A stretch of DNA of 44,650 nucleotides from DAOUMU01 sp034409055 (GCA_034409055.1 DAOUMU010000534.1:1-44650); one strand, 5' to 3'. Shown: positions 21,911 to 30,923, counted from the stretch's first letter. The notes: generated from the sequence alone by a model not told the origin. Numbers and translations: made by a program.

Positions 21911-23332
21911 TTAACCTTGCGCAGCCCAGTAATCGTCGATGACTTTTTGTAGTTCTTCGTCTACCTTGGGCAGAACCTCTGCGGCGGTGGCGCTGCCGCC
22001 CAGCATGGGGTCATATCCAAACGGCTTGACTATCTCGCTCCACATCTTGCTGCGGGGGATACCACCCACCACGTCCACTTCGGACCGCTTGAAGGCCTCG
22101 ATAAAGGCCTGGCCATTTTCTACGCCAAAGCGTTCCTTGATGGTCGGGAGCCAGAAGTTCTCAACCAGACCCAGGTTGTTGGGGATGCGGCCGGTGGTTT
22201 CGGCGTAAATCTTGTCTCCTTCATCGCTGCCCATGAAGTGAGCAAAGTCCCAGGCCGCCTCTACATTATCGCCCTTGGGTAGAGCAACACCTTCGGCCCA
22301 ACCTCGGTGGGGTCGATCTGGATCGGCCACCTCGGGCATCAGCACCACGTCAAACTCGATCTGCTTGCCCTGCTCGCGCAGTTCGGGGCTGTTCAGTCGC
22401 CCGAAGAACCAGGGACCTTCGTACTTCATAGCCGCGTTGCCGGTCTCGATCGTGTTGGCACCGGCCTCCATATCCGCCGGCGTGGGGGCAATCTTCATCG
22501 TGTGATACACATCGTAGGCCACCAACTGGAGCATCTCCACGATTTCCGGTTGGTTGAACTGGGCCTTCTTGGGATCGACGATTTCGTCAAACTCCTGTTT
22601 GCCGGTGCTGCGAATCCAATGAATATCGCGGAACCATTGGCCGTTAGCTTGCAGACCAAACATCTTGGTGTCGCCACTGGTGTCCGTCAGTTTTTCGGCA
22701 ACTTCCAGGAACTCTTCCATCTTCATATTGTCGGTGGGGTAGTCCAGTCCGGCCTCATCAAACGGCTTTTTGGCATAGAACATCACCATTGTCCCCAACT
22801 GCAGCGGGATCAGATAGAGCTTGCCACCGCGGCGGGTGCTGACGTCGATGCTGGCAATGCCCTCAGGATAAGGCGCAGTGAAATTGTCACGCGCCACAAA
22901 CTCATCAATGGGCACCAGAACCCCGCTATCGGCATAGATTTGCCACTCCCAACCCTGGAAGGACGACACTGCCGGCGGCGTACCACCGGCAATGGCCGTT
23001 TGCAGTTTGGGATAGAAGTTGTTGTTAGGGTCGGCTACACTCGTTACTTTGATCGTCACATTGGGATTTCTCTCCTCATAGAGGGCCTTAAGCTTATCCC
23101 AGGCTTCGATGTCGGCCGGATCACCCCAGGCCAAAAACTCCAGCTCGACCGGAGCCTTGGCCGGCTCTGCTTCACCTCCGGCCGGTTCTTCCTTGGGCGC
23201 TTCCGGAGCAGGGGTAGCCGCTCCACCACAGCCGGCCAGGAAAGCCAAGGCCACGGCACCCTGTCCGCTCAATATGAGAAACTGGCGCCGTGATAAGTTG
23301 GACATAGCCTTTTTATCTTTCATTTCTTCCAT
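21911..23332 (-). CDS. Sugar-binding lipoprotein of ABC transporter (SBP family 1)
   Basis: A 473-residue extracellular binding protein. The N-terminal signal has a twin-arginine-like SRRQFLIL (R15, R16), a hydrophobic core and a lipobox LAGC (lipidated C35), then a low-complexity A/P/E linker. The mature part carries the family 1 pattern (VELEFLAWGDPADIEAW, GNAAMKYEGPWFFG). The ligand is unknown; the locus suggests a (sulfonated) sugar or glycoside. ATG 23332 is chosen because AGGAGG lies 8 nt upstream. It is preceded by an AT-rich 95-bp spacer that may hold its own promoter. Confidence 0.88.
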   Translation of the reverse strand: MEEMKDKKAMSNLSRRQFLILSGQGAVALAFLAGCGGAATPAPEAPKEEPAGGEAEPAKAPVELEFLAWGDPADIEAWDKLKALYEERNPNVTIKVTSVADPNNNFYPKLQTAIAGGTPPAVSSFQGWEWQIYADSGVLVPIDEFVARDNFTAPYPEGIASIDVSTRRGGKLYLIPLQLGTMVMFYAKKPFDEAGLDYPTDNMKMEEFLEVAEKLTDTSGDTKMFGLQANGQWFRDIHWIRSTGKQEFDEIVDPKKAQFNQPEIVEMLQLVAYDVYHTMKIAPTPADMEAGANTIETGNAAMKYEGPWFFGRLNSPELREQGKQIEFDVVLMPEVADPDRPHRGWAEGVALPKGDNVEAAWDFAHFMGSDEGDKIYAETTGRIPNNLGLVENFWLPTIKERFGVENGQAFIEAFKRSEVDVVGGIPRSKMWSEIVKPFGYDPMLGGSATAAEVLPKVDEELQKVIDDYWAAQG

Positions 23333-23455
23333 TTCATCTACCTCCTTGTAAGATAGCAATATATTTTGACGACTTACACTAAACTACAAGCATTAGACCA
23401 AAATACAACATTATCTTTGCTCTTTGAATATATACCTCTCTCCTTTCCTTCGTTG

Positions 23456-24787
23456 TTATAAATGTAAAACTGGGATGTTTAACATTTTGGCCAAGGCCAG
23501 CAAAGCTGGCACATAGTCCCCATAAGTAATAGAGAGGTGATGTTCTAACCCCTCACTTAAAATGGTGTCAAGTACCTCAGCAGCCGGACGGTCAAAACGT
23601 AATACCCCTGATGTGCCCGAGAAGCTGGGTGGCGATTGTAACATTTCAGCCCCACCCACCACCAGGCGATAGCTGCCTGTGGCTTCGCTCAAGCGGGCCA
23701 CAGTGACCCGACCTGGCTTGAGCGTAAATTCCATCAACAGGGGTAGTTCACGATTGGAGTGAATGGTTCCCCTCGGCTGTACGGACGGGTCGGCCATCGA
23801 TAGCGGAGCCAGGCCACAATGCCACAATACCGCCACGTCCTCTGCCACATCGACAGACACCAGATCGCTACCAAAGGCCGGCTCACCGCTCACCCATTGC
23901 AGCATAAGCTGGGTAATGGTGCCATTAACGTCTGCCTCACAACTACAAGGGGTATATTCGTCGCTGAGCATAGACATGGCCCCACAAGCGGCACAGCCCA
24001 ACTCGGTAAAAAATTCGGGCCAACAACGGACGGCCAAACCGTCTAAACCTTCTTGTTCGGCAAATTGGCGTAAGGTAAGGTAACTGCCCAGTGTCCTCCG
24101 CATAGCTGTTTGATCTAACTGCGACAAATTGCCTAACGTTTGACCTAAACTGTGGGCTACAGGCTCAATTTGCTGCGGTTCAGTCACCCGCACTTGTTGA
24201 AAAACTTGTTCCAGGTCGATCTGAACCACATCCAAGCCAAAGTAACGCTTCAATGCCGCCGGTTCAAAGCGACAAGTATCAAATCCGGCCGGGTGCTCAC
24301 CCACGCGGCCTATGCGTGCCCGGCGTAACAAACGCCGCGCGCGACCGGCCCGGCCTATTGTCCAGACCTGCTCCAGGACAGCAGGGTCATCAGGAGCAGC
24401 GTAAATATAGTCATAAGGATACCCGGTTCGGGCCAGGGCGTGCCCGGCCAGGTTAATGCCACACAACGAGTTGAGGTGTAAACGGCCACCCGTGCGTGCT
24501 TCTGGCACGGCCCATAATAACAGAGGTGCATCTGTTTGAGCCAGTTCCAGCACCAGCGTGCTGTCGGCAAAGGTAGTCTGTAGTACCAGTAACAAATCAG
24601 GGGGATTGTCGGCCAAAGTCTGCCCAACCTCCCTGACTTCATCCAGACTGCTGATTAAGGTTTCCGGCCCGGTCGGTACCAGGCCAGCCTGTTTCAACTG
24701 CGAACGTACTTGAGCGGTGATCTGCTCGGCCAGATTTGTGTCAAAGGTGGGCCGAGCGATAGGAACCAAAGTTAGTCTGAGATCCAT
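23456..24787 (-). CDS. L-fucose/L-arabinose isomerase-fold sugar isomerase
   Basis: A 443-residue protein. RCWPEFFTELGCAACGAMSM, followed by CSCEADVNGTITQLML, is the core pattern of the fucose/arabinose isomerase superfamily, including the glutamate in CWPE and the aspartate in LSDEY expected at the Mn site. HH near residue 425 (GLEHHLSITYGDY) could give the metal histidine. It would interconvert an aldose and a ketose without phosphorylation. With the transaldolase and SuyAB-like genes, a sulfoquinovose to sulfofructose step is a candidate role (inference). GGGAGG lies 10-11 nt before ATG 24787. Confidence 0.75.
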   Translation of the reverse strand: MDLRLTLVPIARPTFDTNLAEQITAQVRSQLKQAGLVPTGPETLISSLDEVREVGQTLADNPPDLLLVLQTTFADSTLVLELAQTDAPLLLWAVPEARTGGRLHLNSLCGINLAGHALARTGYPYDYIYAAPDDPAVLEQVWTIGRAGRARRLLRRARIGRVGEHPAGFDTCRFEPAALKRYFGLDVVQIDLEQVFQQVRVTEPQQIEPVAHSLGQTLGNLSQLDQTAMRRTLGSYLTLRQFAEQEGLDGLAVRCWPEFFTELGCAACGAMSMLSDEYTPCSCEADVNGTITQLMLQWVSGEPAFGSDLVSVDVAEDVAVLWHCGLAPLSMADPSVQPRGTIHSNRELPLLMEFTLKPGRVTVARLSEATGSYRLVVGGAEMLQSPPSFSGTSGVLRFDRPAAEVLDTILSEGLEHHLSITYGDYVPALLALAKMLNIPVLHL

Positions 24788-24815
24788 TGAGTGCACAACC
24801 TCCCGGTAGGTTGCC

Positions 24816-26093
24816 TCATATCATCATTACTTCAGGAGCAGGGAGCAGCGTATGGAGACCAGCCTGCTGGTAGAAAAAGGTGGTCAAAGCCAGGGCGGCC
24901 CCGCCAATCACCCCGGCATACTCACTAAAACTGGTGGTCTGTAGTCGTACGCGCTGACCCAGATCGGCAAAGGCGCGCTGGCGCATTGTGGCCTCAATAG
25001 TTGGCAAGAGCAGGTCCTGCCCTTGACTAAAAATGCCTCCCAATAAGATTAATTCGGGATTAAGCACATTGACCAGATTCGCCAGGGCGATCCCCATATA
25101 ACGAGCTCTTTCAATGAGCATCGTTCGGGTGGGTAGATCGCCAGCCCGAGCTGCCGCAAAGACCTGTTCAATGGTTGGCTCCGCCATCTGTTGCAGATGG
25201 GTGGCCAGCAGACCATCCCCGTTCTGACTGGCCAGTTCTTTGGCTAAGCCCATAATCGCCGGTTCCGACACCAGGGTTTCCAGGCAACCGGTATTGCCAC
25301 AGCGACACACTGCTCCGCCATCAGGGATAATCGTGATGTGACCGATCTCTCCAGCCCCAGCGCCACCGCCTCGGTGGAGTTGACCATCGACCACCAGCCC
25401 GGCTCCGACGCCAATTCGGGCGTAGACAAAGGCCAACACCCGCACATTTTGTGCTACCCCAAATAATGCCTCCCCCAGAGCCATAGCCCGCACGTTGTTA
25501 TCGACACAAACCGGCAACCCCAGTTGTTTGGTCAGCCAATCCCGTATCGGTACATTACGCCAGCCTAAATTGGGCGCCATCAGATTGACCCCCGTATCCG
25601 GATTAACCAGGCCGGAAGCTCCAACCCCGACCCCGATCACGCTGGTTTGGGGAACGCCACTTTCGGTAATAACTTCCTTAACCAGTTCACCTGTTTCAGC
25701 CAGGACCGCCTCAGCAGATTTATCCAAGGAGTGAGCCAGTGAACGGCAACTCAAAATCTGAGCGCGTAAATCGGTCATCGCTACGCGAATTTTACCGACT
25801 CCAATATGAACACCGACAGCATACCGCGCCTCCGGCACTAATCGTAAAGCTGTGCGAGGGCGACCGGCTCCCGGTCGGCGCTGGAGTATCTCTGGACCCT
25901 CTTCAATCACAATGCCTTGCTCCAAAAGCTCGGTAATCAAATTGGTAATGGTGGTCGTAGAAAGCCCGGTTAATTCAGCCAGATCAACCCGTGAAACATG
26001 CTCGTGTCGAAGCAAACCTAGCAGAATCGCTCGCAAATTGTGCGACTTGACCGTACTACTATTACTACCTGCCAGAGCCTGCCGGACTACCAT
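24816..26093 (-). CDS. ROK-family transcriptional repressor
   Basis: A 425-residue ROK regulator. An N-terminal winged helix (VSRVDLAELTGLSTTTITNL, residues 34-53) is followed by a sugar-kinase-like ROK domain with GEIGH (248-252) and the zinc motif CRCGNTGCLE (263-272). Such proteins release operators when a sugar ligand binds. It heads the minus-strand catabolic operon, so it is the probable pathway regulator. ATG 26093 has GGAG 11 nt upstream; an in-frame GTG at 26105 is too close to that site. Confidence 0.88.
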   Translation of the reverse strand: MVVRQALAGSNSSTVKSHNLRAILLGLLRHEHVSRVDLAELTGLSTTTITNLITELLEQGIVIEEGPEILQRRPGAGRPRTALRLVPEARYAVGVHIGVGKIRVAMTDLRAQILSCRSLAHSLDKSAEAVLAETGELVKEVITESGVPQTSVIGVGVGASGLVNPDTGVNLMAPNLGWRNVPIRDWLTKQLGLPVCVDNNVRAMALGEALFGVAQNVRVLAFVYARIGVGAGLVVDGQLHRGGGAGAGEIGHITIIPDGGAVCRCGNTGCLETLVSEPAIMGLAKELASQNGDGLLATHLQQMAEPTIEQVFAAARAGDLPTRTMLIERARYMGIALANLVNVLNPELILLGGIFSQGQDLLLPTIEATMRQRAFADLGQRVRLQTTSFSEYAGVIGGAALALTTFFYQQAGLHTLLPAPEVMMI

Positions 26094-26466
26094 AGACTTA
26101 CACACTCCAGGGGGTGTTTAACTTGATATAATTCAGAATTTTCTTTTTCGTAGCCCCCGCATCCCTATGCGAGAGTCGGGGCATAGAGATACCCCTTCTA
26201 CTTGACGACTAAATTCAAGTCCGTTGTGAAGTAATCAGGCCGAAGAATTAATTAAGCAAAGGGAAAAATTAATTAACAATGCCTGCGATTATATATCTCT
26301 TTGGCTTGAATGTCAATTTATCTTCCCAAAATCATCAGGCCTATTTTTAAAAATCCTTACTTGGGGGTAACATACAAAAGTGGTAAGCTGGGAGCAGTCA
26401 GTCGTTCGTCTATCGGGGGTGAAACATGAATCTATCCCAATTAAACTAAACGGAGGAGGGTTACCA
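26094..26466. other. Divergent intergenic control region
   Basis: About 370 bp between the ROK gene (minus) and the DUF4332-type gene (plus). It holds a GCATCCC-type hairpin at 26150-26203 and two AATTAATTAA boxes (26246-26255 and 26267-26276). Promoters for both directions should lie here. No convincing -35/-10 pair could be fixed by eye. Confidence 0.5.
26246..26276. promoter_or_regulatory. Candidate operator: two AATTAATTAA boxes 21 bp apart
   Basis: Perfect copies of AATTAATTAA (each containing the palindrome TTAATTAA) start at 26246 and 26267, exactly 21 bp or two helical turns apart. They stand about 155 bp upstream of the ROK gene start. ROK regulators bind AT-rich inverted repeats, so this is a plausible autoregulatory operator. 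Confidence 0.4.
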
Positions 26467-26871
26467 ATGACCAAACTAATCGACATCGAGGGCATTGGCG
26501 ACATCTATGCCCAAAAGCTGGAAGAAGTGGGTATTACGTCCATCGAAGCCCTGCTTGAGCAGGGCGCTACCCCCCAGGGGCGTGTGGAGCTGGTTGAACA
26601 AACGGGGATTAGCAGTAAATTGATCCTGCACTGGATCAATCACGCCGATCTCTTTCGGGTGAAAGGAATCGGTAGCGAGTACGCCGAACTCCTGGAAGCA
26701 GCGGGGGTCGATACAATCCCGGAATTGGCTCAACGCAATCCTGACAATCTCCATCAAAAGATGGTTGCGGTTAATGAGGAGAAGAAACTGGTGCGCCAGG
26801 TACCGGCCTTGAATTGGGTTAGCGATTGGGTAGAGCAGGCCAAGCAACTGCCTCGTATCATTAATTACTAA
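26467..26871 (+). CDS. DUF4332-like helix-hairpin-helix protein
   Basis: A 134-residue protein with two helix-hairpin-helix repeats: LIDIEGIGDIYAQKLEEVGI (residues 4-23) and LFRVKGIGSEYAELLEAAGV (about 61-80). This is the pattern of DUF4332, a presumed nucleic-acid or protein-binding module of unknown function. GGAGGAGGG precedes ATG 26467. It lies upstream of mdh on the same strand, separated by a hairpin element. Confidence 0.8.
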   Translation: MTKLIDIEGIGDIYAQKLEEVGITSIEALLEQGATPQGRVELVEQTGISSKLILHWINHADLFRVKGIGSEYAELLEAAGVDTIPELAQRNPDNLHQKMVAVNEEKKLVRQVPALNWVSDWVEQAKQLPRIINY

Positions 26872-26874
26872 CCA

Positions 26875-26951
26875 GTTGCAAAACGTAGGCGGGGACATCC
26901 CGATGCCCGCCGTAAACGCATGGGGATGTGTCTACTACAAGGTTTTGCAAC
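26875..26951. repeat. Inverted-repeat element with GTTGCAAAAC arms
   Basis: Perfect 10-bp arms at 26875-26884 and 26942-26951 enclose a GTAGGCGGGGACATCCCGATG hairpin (26885-26936, member of the GCATCCC family). It lies between the DUF4332-type and mdh genes and may end the first transcript. No target duplication was found. Confidence 0.6.
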
Positions 26952-26994
26952 AAGAACTAACTAACCACCAAATATCTGTAAAGGAGACAAACCT

Positions 26995-27984
26995 ATGAGT
27001 AATCTTATCAAAATCGCAGTAACCGGTGCTGCCGGACAGATTGGTTATGCTTTGTTATTCCGCCTGGCCTCCGGTCAGATGTTTGGCCCCGATACGCGCC
27101 TGGCCTTACATTTGCTGGAAATTCCAGTAGCTATGAAGGCCCTGGAAGGTGTGGTCATGGAGTTGGATGACTGCGCCTTTCCGCTGTTGGAGACCGTGGT
27201 CATCAGCGATGATCCCAAGGTAGCCTTCGACGGTATCAACTGGGCGTTGCTGGTCGGGGCTAAACCCCGGGGTAAAGGCATGGAGCGGGGTGATCTCATC
27301 CGTGAGAATGGTCCCATTTTTGTCGAGCAAGGTCAGGCCCTGGCGGCCAGAGCTGCGGCCGACCTGCGGGTGTTAGCCGTTGGCAACCCGGCCAACACGA
27401 ATTGTCTGATTACGGCCAGCAATGCCGACGGTGTACCTGCTGGGCGATTCGCCGCTATGACCCGTCTCGATCAAAACCGGGCCTATGCCCAACTGGCCAA
27501 AAAGGCCGGGGTCACGGTCAACGAGGTCAGCAACGTGACCATTTGGGGGAACCACAGCGCGACTCAATATCCAGATGCCGAAAACGCCAAAATCAATGGT
27601 CAGCCAGTCTACGATGTCATCACCGACCACGACTGGTTGAAAAATGATTTTATTACCACTGTTCAGAAGCGTGGGGCGACTGTTATCGCCGCCCGGGGAC
27701 ATTCCTCGGCTGCTTCGGCAGCCAATGCCATCGTGGATCACGTCCAGAGTATGATCACCAAAACGCCCGCTGGTCACTGGTTCTCGGCTGCTGTACCCTC
27801 CGACGGTAGCTACGGGGTAGATGAAGGCTTGGTCTTTTCCTTACCGCTGGTCAGCGACGGTCAGGGTAACTACACCATTGTCCAGGGTCTGCCTCTCAGC
27901 GACTGGGCCAAAGAAAAGTTTAACACAAGCCTGGAAGAGTTGCACCAGGAAAAGGCCGTCGTGGCGGATTTGCTACCAGGGTAA
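26995..27984 (+). CDS. mdh: Malate dehydrogenase (cytosolic type)
   Basis: A 329-residue NAD-dependent malate dehydrogenase. Motifs: VTGAAGQIGYALLFRLASG (NAD binding), VGAKPRGKGMERGDL (active-site loop arginines), VGNPANTNCLI, and IWGNHSATQYPD with the catalytic histidine. The sequence is of the long, eukaryote-cytosol-like group. GGAG lies about 9 nt before ATG 26995. It precedes hemC by 21 bp, so it may share a transcript with the heme genes and tie TCA-cycle flux to tetrapyrrole synthesis (inference). Confidence 0.93.
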   Translation: MSNLIKIAVTGAAGQIGYALLFRLASGQMFGPDTRLALHLLEIPVAMKALEGVVMELDDCAFPLLETVVISDDPKVAFDGINWALLVGAKPRGKGMERGDLIRENGPIFVEQGQALAARAAADLRVLAVGNPANTNCLITASNADGVPAGRFAAMTRLDQNRAYAQLAKKAGVTVNEVSNVTIWGNHSATQYPDAENAKINGQPVYDVITDHDWLKNDFITTVQKRGATVIAARGHSSAASAANAIVDHVQSMITKTPAGHWFSAAVPSDGSYGVDEGLVFSLPLVSDGQGNYTIVQGLPLSDWAKEKFNTSLEELHQEKAVVADLLPG

Positions 27985-28005
27985 ACCGTTACCTAACCAA
28001 CCCCT

Positions 28006-28926
28006 ATGAAAACCCTAATCATCGGCTCCCGGCGCTCACAGTTGGCCCGGATCCAATCCGAACTGGTCCGCCAGATGCTGTTGGCTGCCTGGGATAACCT
28101 TGAGGTAAAAATTGAATTAATCGACACGCGGGGCGACCTTAATCGGCGCGACCCGCTGCCGGCTATTGGGGGCAAGGGCCTCTTTACAGCGGAACTGGAA
28201 GCGACACTGCGGCAAGAACGCATCGACCTGGCAGTACATAGTCTAAAAGATCTGCCGATTGAAGATAGCCCCGGCCTGACGGTCGTGGCTATTCCAAAAC
28301 GAGCCGCTACCCAGGATTTGTTGGTTTCCCATAAGGCCACTCGGCTGGAAGATTTGCCCCCCGGAGCAGTGGTCGGTACCAGCAGCCTGCGCCGGGCCGC
28401 TCAAATTTTGGCCCTGCGTCCTGATCTGCGGATTAAAGATATTCGCGGCAATGTTGACACCCGTCTGCGCAAATTGGACGACCCGGCCCAGGGCTACGAC
28501 GCCATTTTGCTGGCCCAGGCCGGCTTGGAGCGGTTGGGCCACGCCAATTTAGATTACGCCCATCCCCTACCTTATACCATAGTCCTGCCCGCTCCCGGTC
28601 AGGGTGCCCTGGCCATCCAGGGTCGAGCGGATGATCCAGAAACAACCCCCTATCTACAGGTGTTGGAACATCCGCCTACCCGGTCCGCCGTCACTGCTGA
28701 ACGGGCTTTTTTGGCCGGATTAGGGGGCGGGTGTTCCCTACCGGTGGGAGCACTGGGCCAAGTGACTGATCGTCAACTCGATTTACAAGCCCTGGTGGCC
28801 AGCCCTGATGGTCACCAGGTGGTCAAAGTTCATGGCCGTGGTCCTATCGAATCGGCCCAGGCCCTGGGCCAACAACTGGCTGAGGAGGCCCTGGCTTATG
28901 GGGCCAGAGAGTTATTGAGCACTTAA
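28006..28926 (+). CDS. hemC: Hydroxymethylbilane synthase (porphobilinogen deaminase)
   Basis: A 306-residue enzyme polymerising four porphobilinogens to hydroxymethylbilane. HSLKD gives catalytic D82, GTSSLRRAAQI (124-134) and DIRGNVDTRL (145-154) bind the growing chain, and C243 in GLGGGCSLPVGA carries the dipyrromethane cofactor. Second gene of a plus-strand cluster after mdh (21-bp gap). No good Shine-Dalgarno is visible before ATG 28006, so coupling to mdh is possible. Confidence 0.95.
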   Translation: MKTLIIGSRRSQLARIQSELVRQMLLAAWDNLEVKIELIDTRGDLNRRDPLPAIGGKGLFTAELEATLRQERIDLAVHSLKDLPIEDSPGLTVVAIPKRAATQDLLVSHKATRLEDLPPGAVVGTSSLRRAAQILALRPDLRIKDIRGNVDTRLRKLDDPAQGYDAILLAQAGLERLGHANLDYAHPLPYTIVLPAPGQGALAIQGRADDPETTPYLQVLEHPPTRSAVTAERAFLAGLGGGCSLPVGALGQVTDRQLDLQALVASPDGHQVVKVHGRGPIESAQALGQQLAEEALAYGARELLST

Positions 28927-28956
28927 CAGCTATCAGCAGATCACTGAAAACTAATT

Positions 28957-30483
28957 ATGACTAGCCAAGGCACAATCTACCTAGTTGGAACCGGTCCGGG
29001 TGATATGGGTCTCATTACCGTTAAGGGACTGGCCCTGGTGCGGGAGGCTGAAGCCATTGTCGGCGACAGCCTGAGCCATGCCAAACTGCTGCAAGAGGCT
29101 CGACCTGAAGCTGAAATTCATCATGTTGGCTGTCGGGCGAACCGGAACAAGGTTCCCCAGGAAAAAATCAACCAGCTTTTGATTGAGCTGGCCCGGCAAG
29201 GCAAAACAGTGGTCCGTCTCTGGCCGGGAGATCCCTTTATATTTGGCCGGGCAGCCCAGGAGATGGCCGCAGTCATAGACGCCGGTATCCGGGTTGAGCT
29301 TGTACCTGGTGTAACCAGTGCCATTGCCGCCCCCGCTTACGCTGGCGTGCCGGTGACTCATTGGGATTATGCCACCAGCTTTGCCGTGGTCAGTGGCTAC
29401 GAATCGAAAAATCCGGCCGTACGGCCCGACTGGACAGCCTTAGCCAGGGTAGAAACGCTGGTTATTTTGATGCCGCTGGAAAATTTAGCCGAGATTGTGG
29501 CCAAATTGCTGGTCGCGGGTCGTGCGGCCGATACCCCGGCCCTGGTTGTTCAGCAGGGTACCCTGCCGCAGCAAAAACAGGTGTTGGCCACGTTGGGGAC
29601 GATTGTCGAGGCGGTTAAAACCCATCAGATTGAACCCCATGCCACGGTGGTTGTGGGCCAAGTAGCCGGACTGGCCGCTCAGTTAGCCTGGTTTCAGCCT
29701 GGCGACGCGTATCCCTTACGGGGTCAGCGCGTGCTGGTTACCCGGCCTGCCCACCAGGCCACCGATTTTATGGTGGCCCTGCGCGCTCTGGGAGCCGAGC
29801 CAATCTCTTTTCCTACCATCGAGATTCACCCGGTTGAAGATACCCGGCCATTGGATGAAGCCATCCGGCGAATTGGTCAATCAGCCAAGCAGCGCACGAA
29901 TACATATGATTGGTTGGTGTTGACCAGTGCTAACGGCGTGGCTGCCTTTTGGGAACGGCTGCAGAGCATTGGCCTGGACAGTCGTTGCCTGGCCTCAGTC
30001 CGAATTGCCGCCATTGGTCCGGCCACGGCCGCTGCGCTCGAACAACGTAGCATTATCCCCGACTTAGTGCCAGCAGTTTACACCGCCGAGGGGGTGCTGG
30101 AGGCTTTTGACGAAACCGGATCGGTGGCCGGTCAGCATTTCCTGTTGACCCGGGCCAATATCGCCCGCAAGACCCTGGCCGGGGGCTTGGTCGAACGGGG
30201 GGCCGTGGTCGACGAGATTGCCGCCTATCGCACGGTTCCGATCCAGAAGGGGCCGTCACCGCCCGTGGCTGATATCGTTACCTTTACCAGTTCATCCACG
30301 GTGCAAGGTTACGTCAATTGCCTGGGAGGCCGTCCGCCGGCAGAAGCCCTGCAAGCCAGCCGGGTGGTCTGCATCGGTCCTGTCACCGCCGCCACCGCCG
30401 AGAAATTGGGGGTACCGGTCAGCGCTGTGGCCGAGGAATATACAATTGAGGGGATGTTGAAAACAGTTAAGGAGGTTTATTGA
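28957..30483 (+). CDS. cobA-hemD: Fused uroporphyrinogen-III C-methyltransferase / uroporphyrinogen-III synthase
   Basis: A 508-residue two-domain protein. Residues 1-250 are SUMT/CobA: YLVGTGPGDMGLITVKGL, VRLWPGDPFIFGR, and VPGVTSAIAAPAYAGVPVTHW for SAM and substrate. Residues 260-505 are HemD: GQRVLVTRPAHQATDF, DWLVLTSANGVAAF, and FTSSSTVQGYVNCLGG near the end. It closes hydroxymethylbilane to uroporphyrinogen III and methylates it to precorrin-2 for siroheme or cobalamin. The fusion is common in several phyla. Its TGA overlaps the ATG of the CBS gene by one base. Confidence 0.93.
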   Translation: MTSQGTIYLVGTGPGDMGLITVKGLALVREAEAIVGDSLSHAKLLQEARPEAEIHHVGCRANRNKVPQEKINQLLIELARQGKTVVRLWPGDPFIFGRAAQEMAAVIDAGIRVELVPGVTSAIAAPAYAGVPVTHWDYATSFAVVSGYESKNPAVRPDWTALARVETLVILMPLENLAEIVAKLLVAGRAADTPALVVQQGTLPQQKQVLATLGTIVEAVKTHQIEPHATVVVGQVAGLAAQLAWFQPGDAYPLRGQRVLVTRPAHQATDFMVALRALGAEPISFPTIEIHPVEDTRPLDEAIRRIGQSAKQRTNTYDWLVLTSANGVAAFWERLQSIGLDSRCLASVRIAAIGPATAAALEQRSIIPDLVPAVYTAEGVLEAFDETGSVAGQHFLLTRANIARKTLAGGLVERGAVVDEIAAYRTVPIQKGPSPPVADIVTFTSSSTVQGYVNCLGGRPPAEALQASRVVCIGPVTAATAEKLGVPVSAVAEEYTIEGMLKTVKEVY

Positions 30484-30917
30484 TGGCAACCGTTAAACAG
30501 CTTTTGCAAACCAAAGGGTCCGATGTCTGGACGGTGACACCGGATTCGTCGGTGTATGAGGCCCTTAAATTGATGGCAGATAAAAATGTGGGCGCTTTGG
30601 TGGTCGTCGAAGCAGGAAATTTGATAGGCATTATCTCGGAACGGGATTACGCCAGAAAAATAATTCTGGAAGAAAAATCATCGACGATCACCCCCGTCAG
30701 AGAGATCATGACCAACAAGGTGTGGTGTGTTCGTCCTGAGCAAACCATCGAAGAATGTATGGCCCTGATGACCGATAAGCATGTCCGACATCTACCCGTA
30801 CTGGCCGATGGCCAGTTAGTTGGTATTGTTTCAATCGGGGATGCGGTCAAGATGATCATCTCTCAACAAGAATTTCTCATCGAACAACTCGAAAGTTACA
30901 TTGTAGGGGGAGGGTAA
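30483..30917 (+). CDS. Stand-alone CBS-domain-pair protein
   Basis: A 144-residue Bateman module made only of two CBS domains: residues about 12-60 (TPDSSVYEALKLMADKNVGALVV, GIISERDYARKI) and about 72-125 (VRPEQTIEECMALMTDKHVRHLPVL, GIVSIGDAVKMI). CBS pairs bind adenine nucleotides such as AMP, ATP or SAM. It is embedded between cobA-hemD (1-base overlap) and hemB (6-bp gap), so it is co-expressed with heme synthesis and could sense energy or SAM state. ATG 30483 follows AAGGAGG by 7 nt. Confidence 0.9.
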   Translation: MATVKQLLQTKGSDVWTVTPDSSVYEALKLMADKNVGALVVVEAGNLIGIISERDYARKIILEEKSSTITPVREIMTNKVWCVRPEQTIEECMALMTDKHVRHLPVLADGQLVGIVSIGDAVKMIISQQEFLIEQLESYIVGGG

Positions 30918-30923
30918 TATTTT

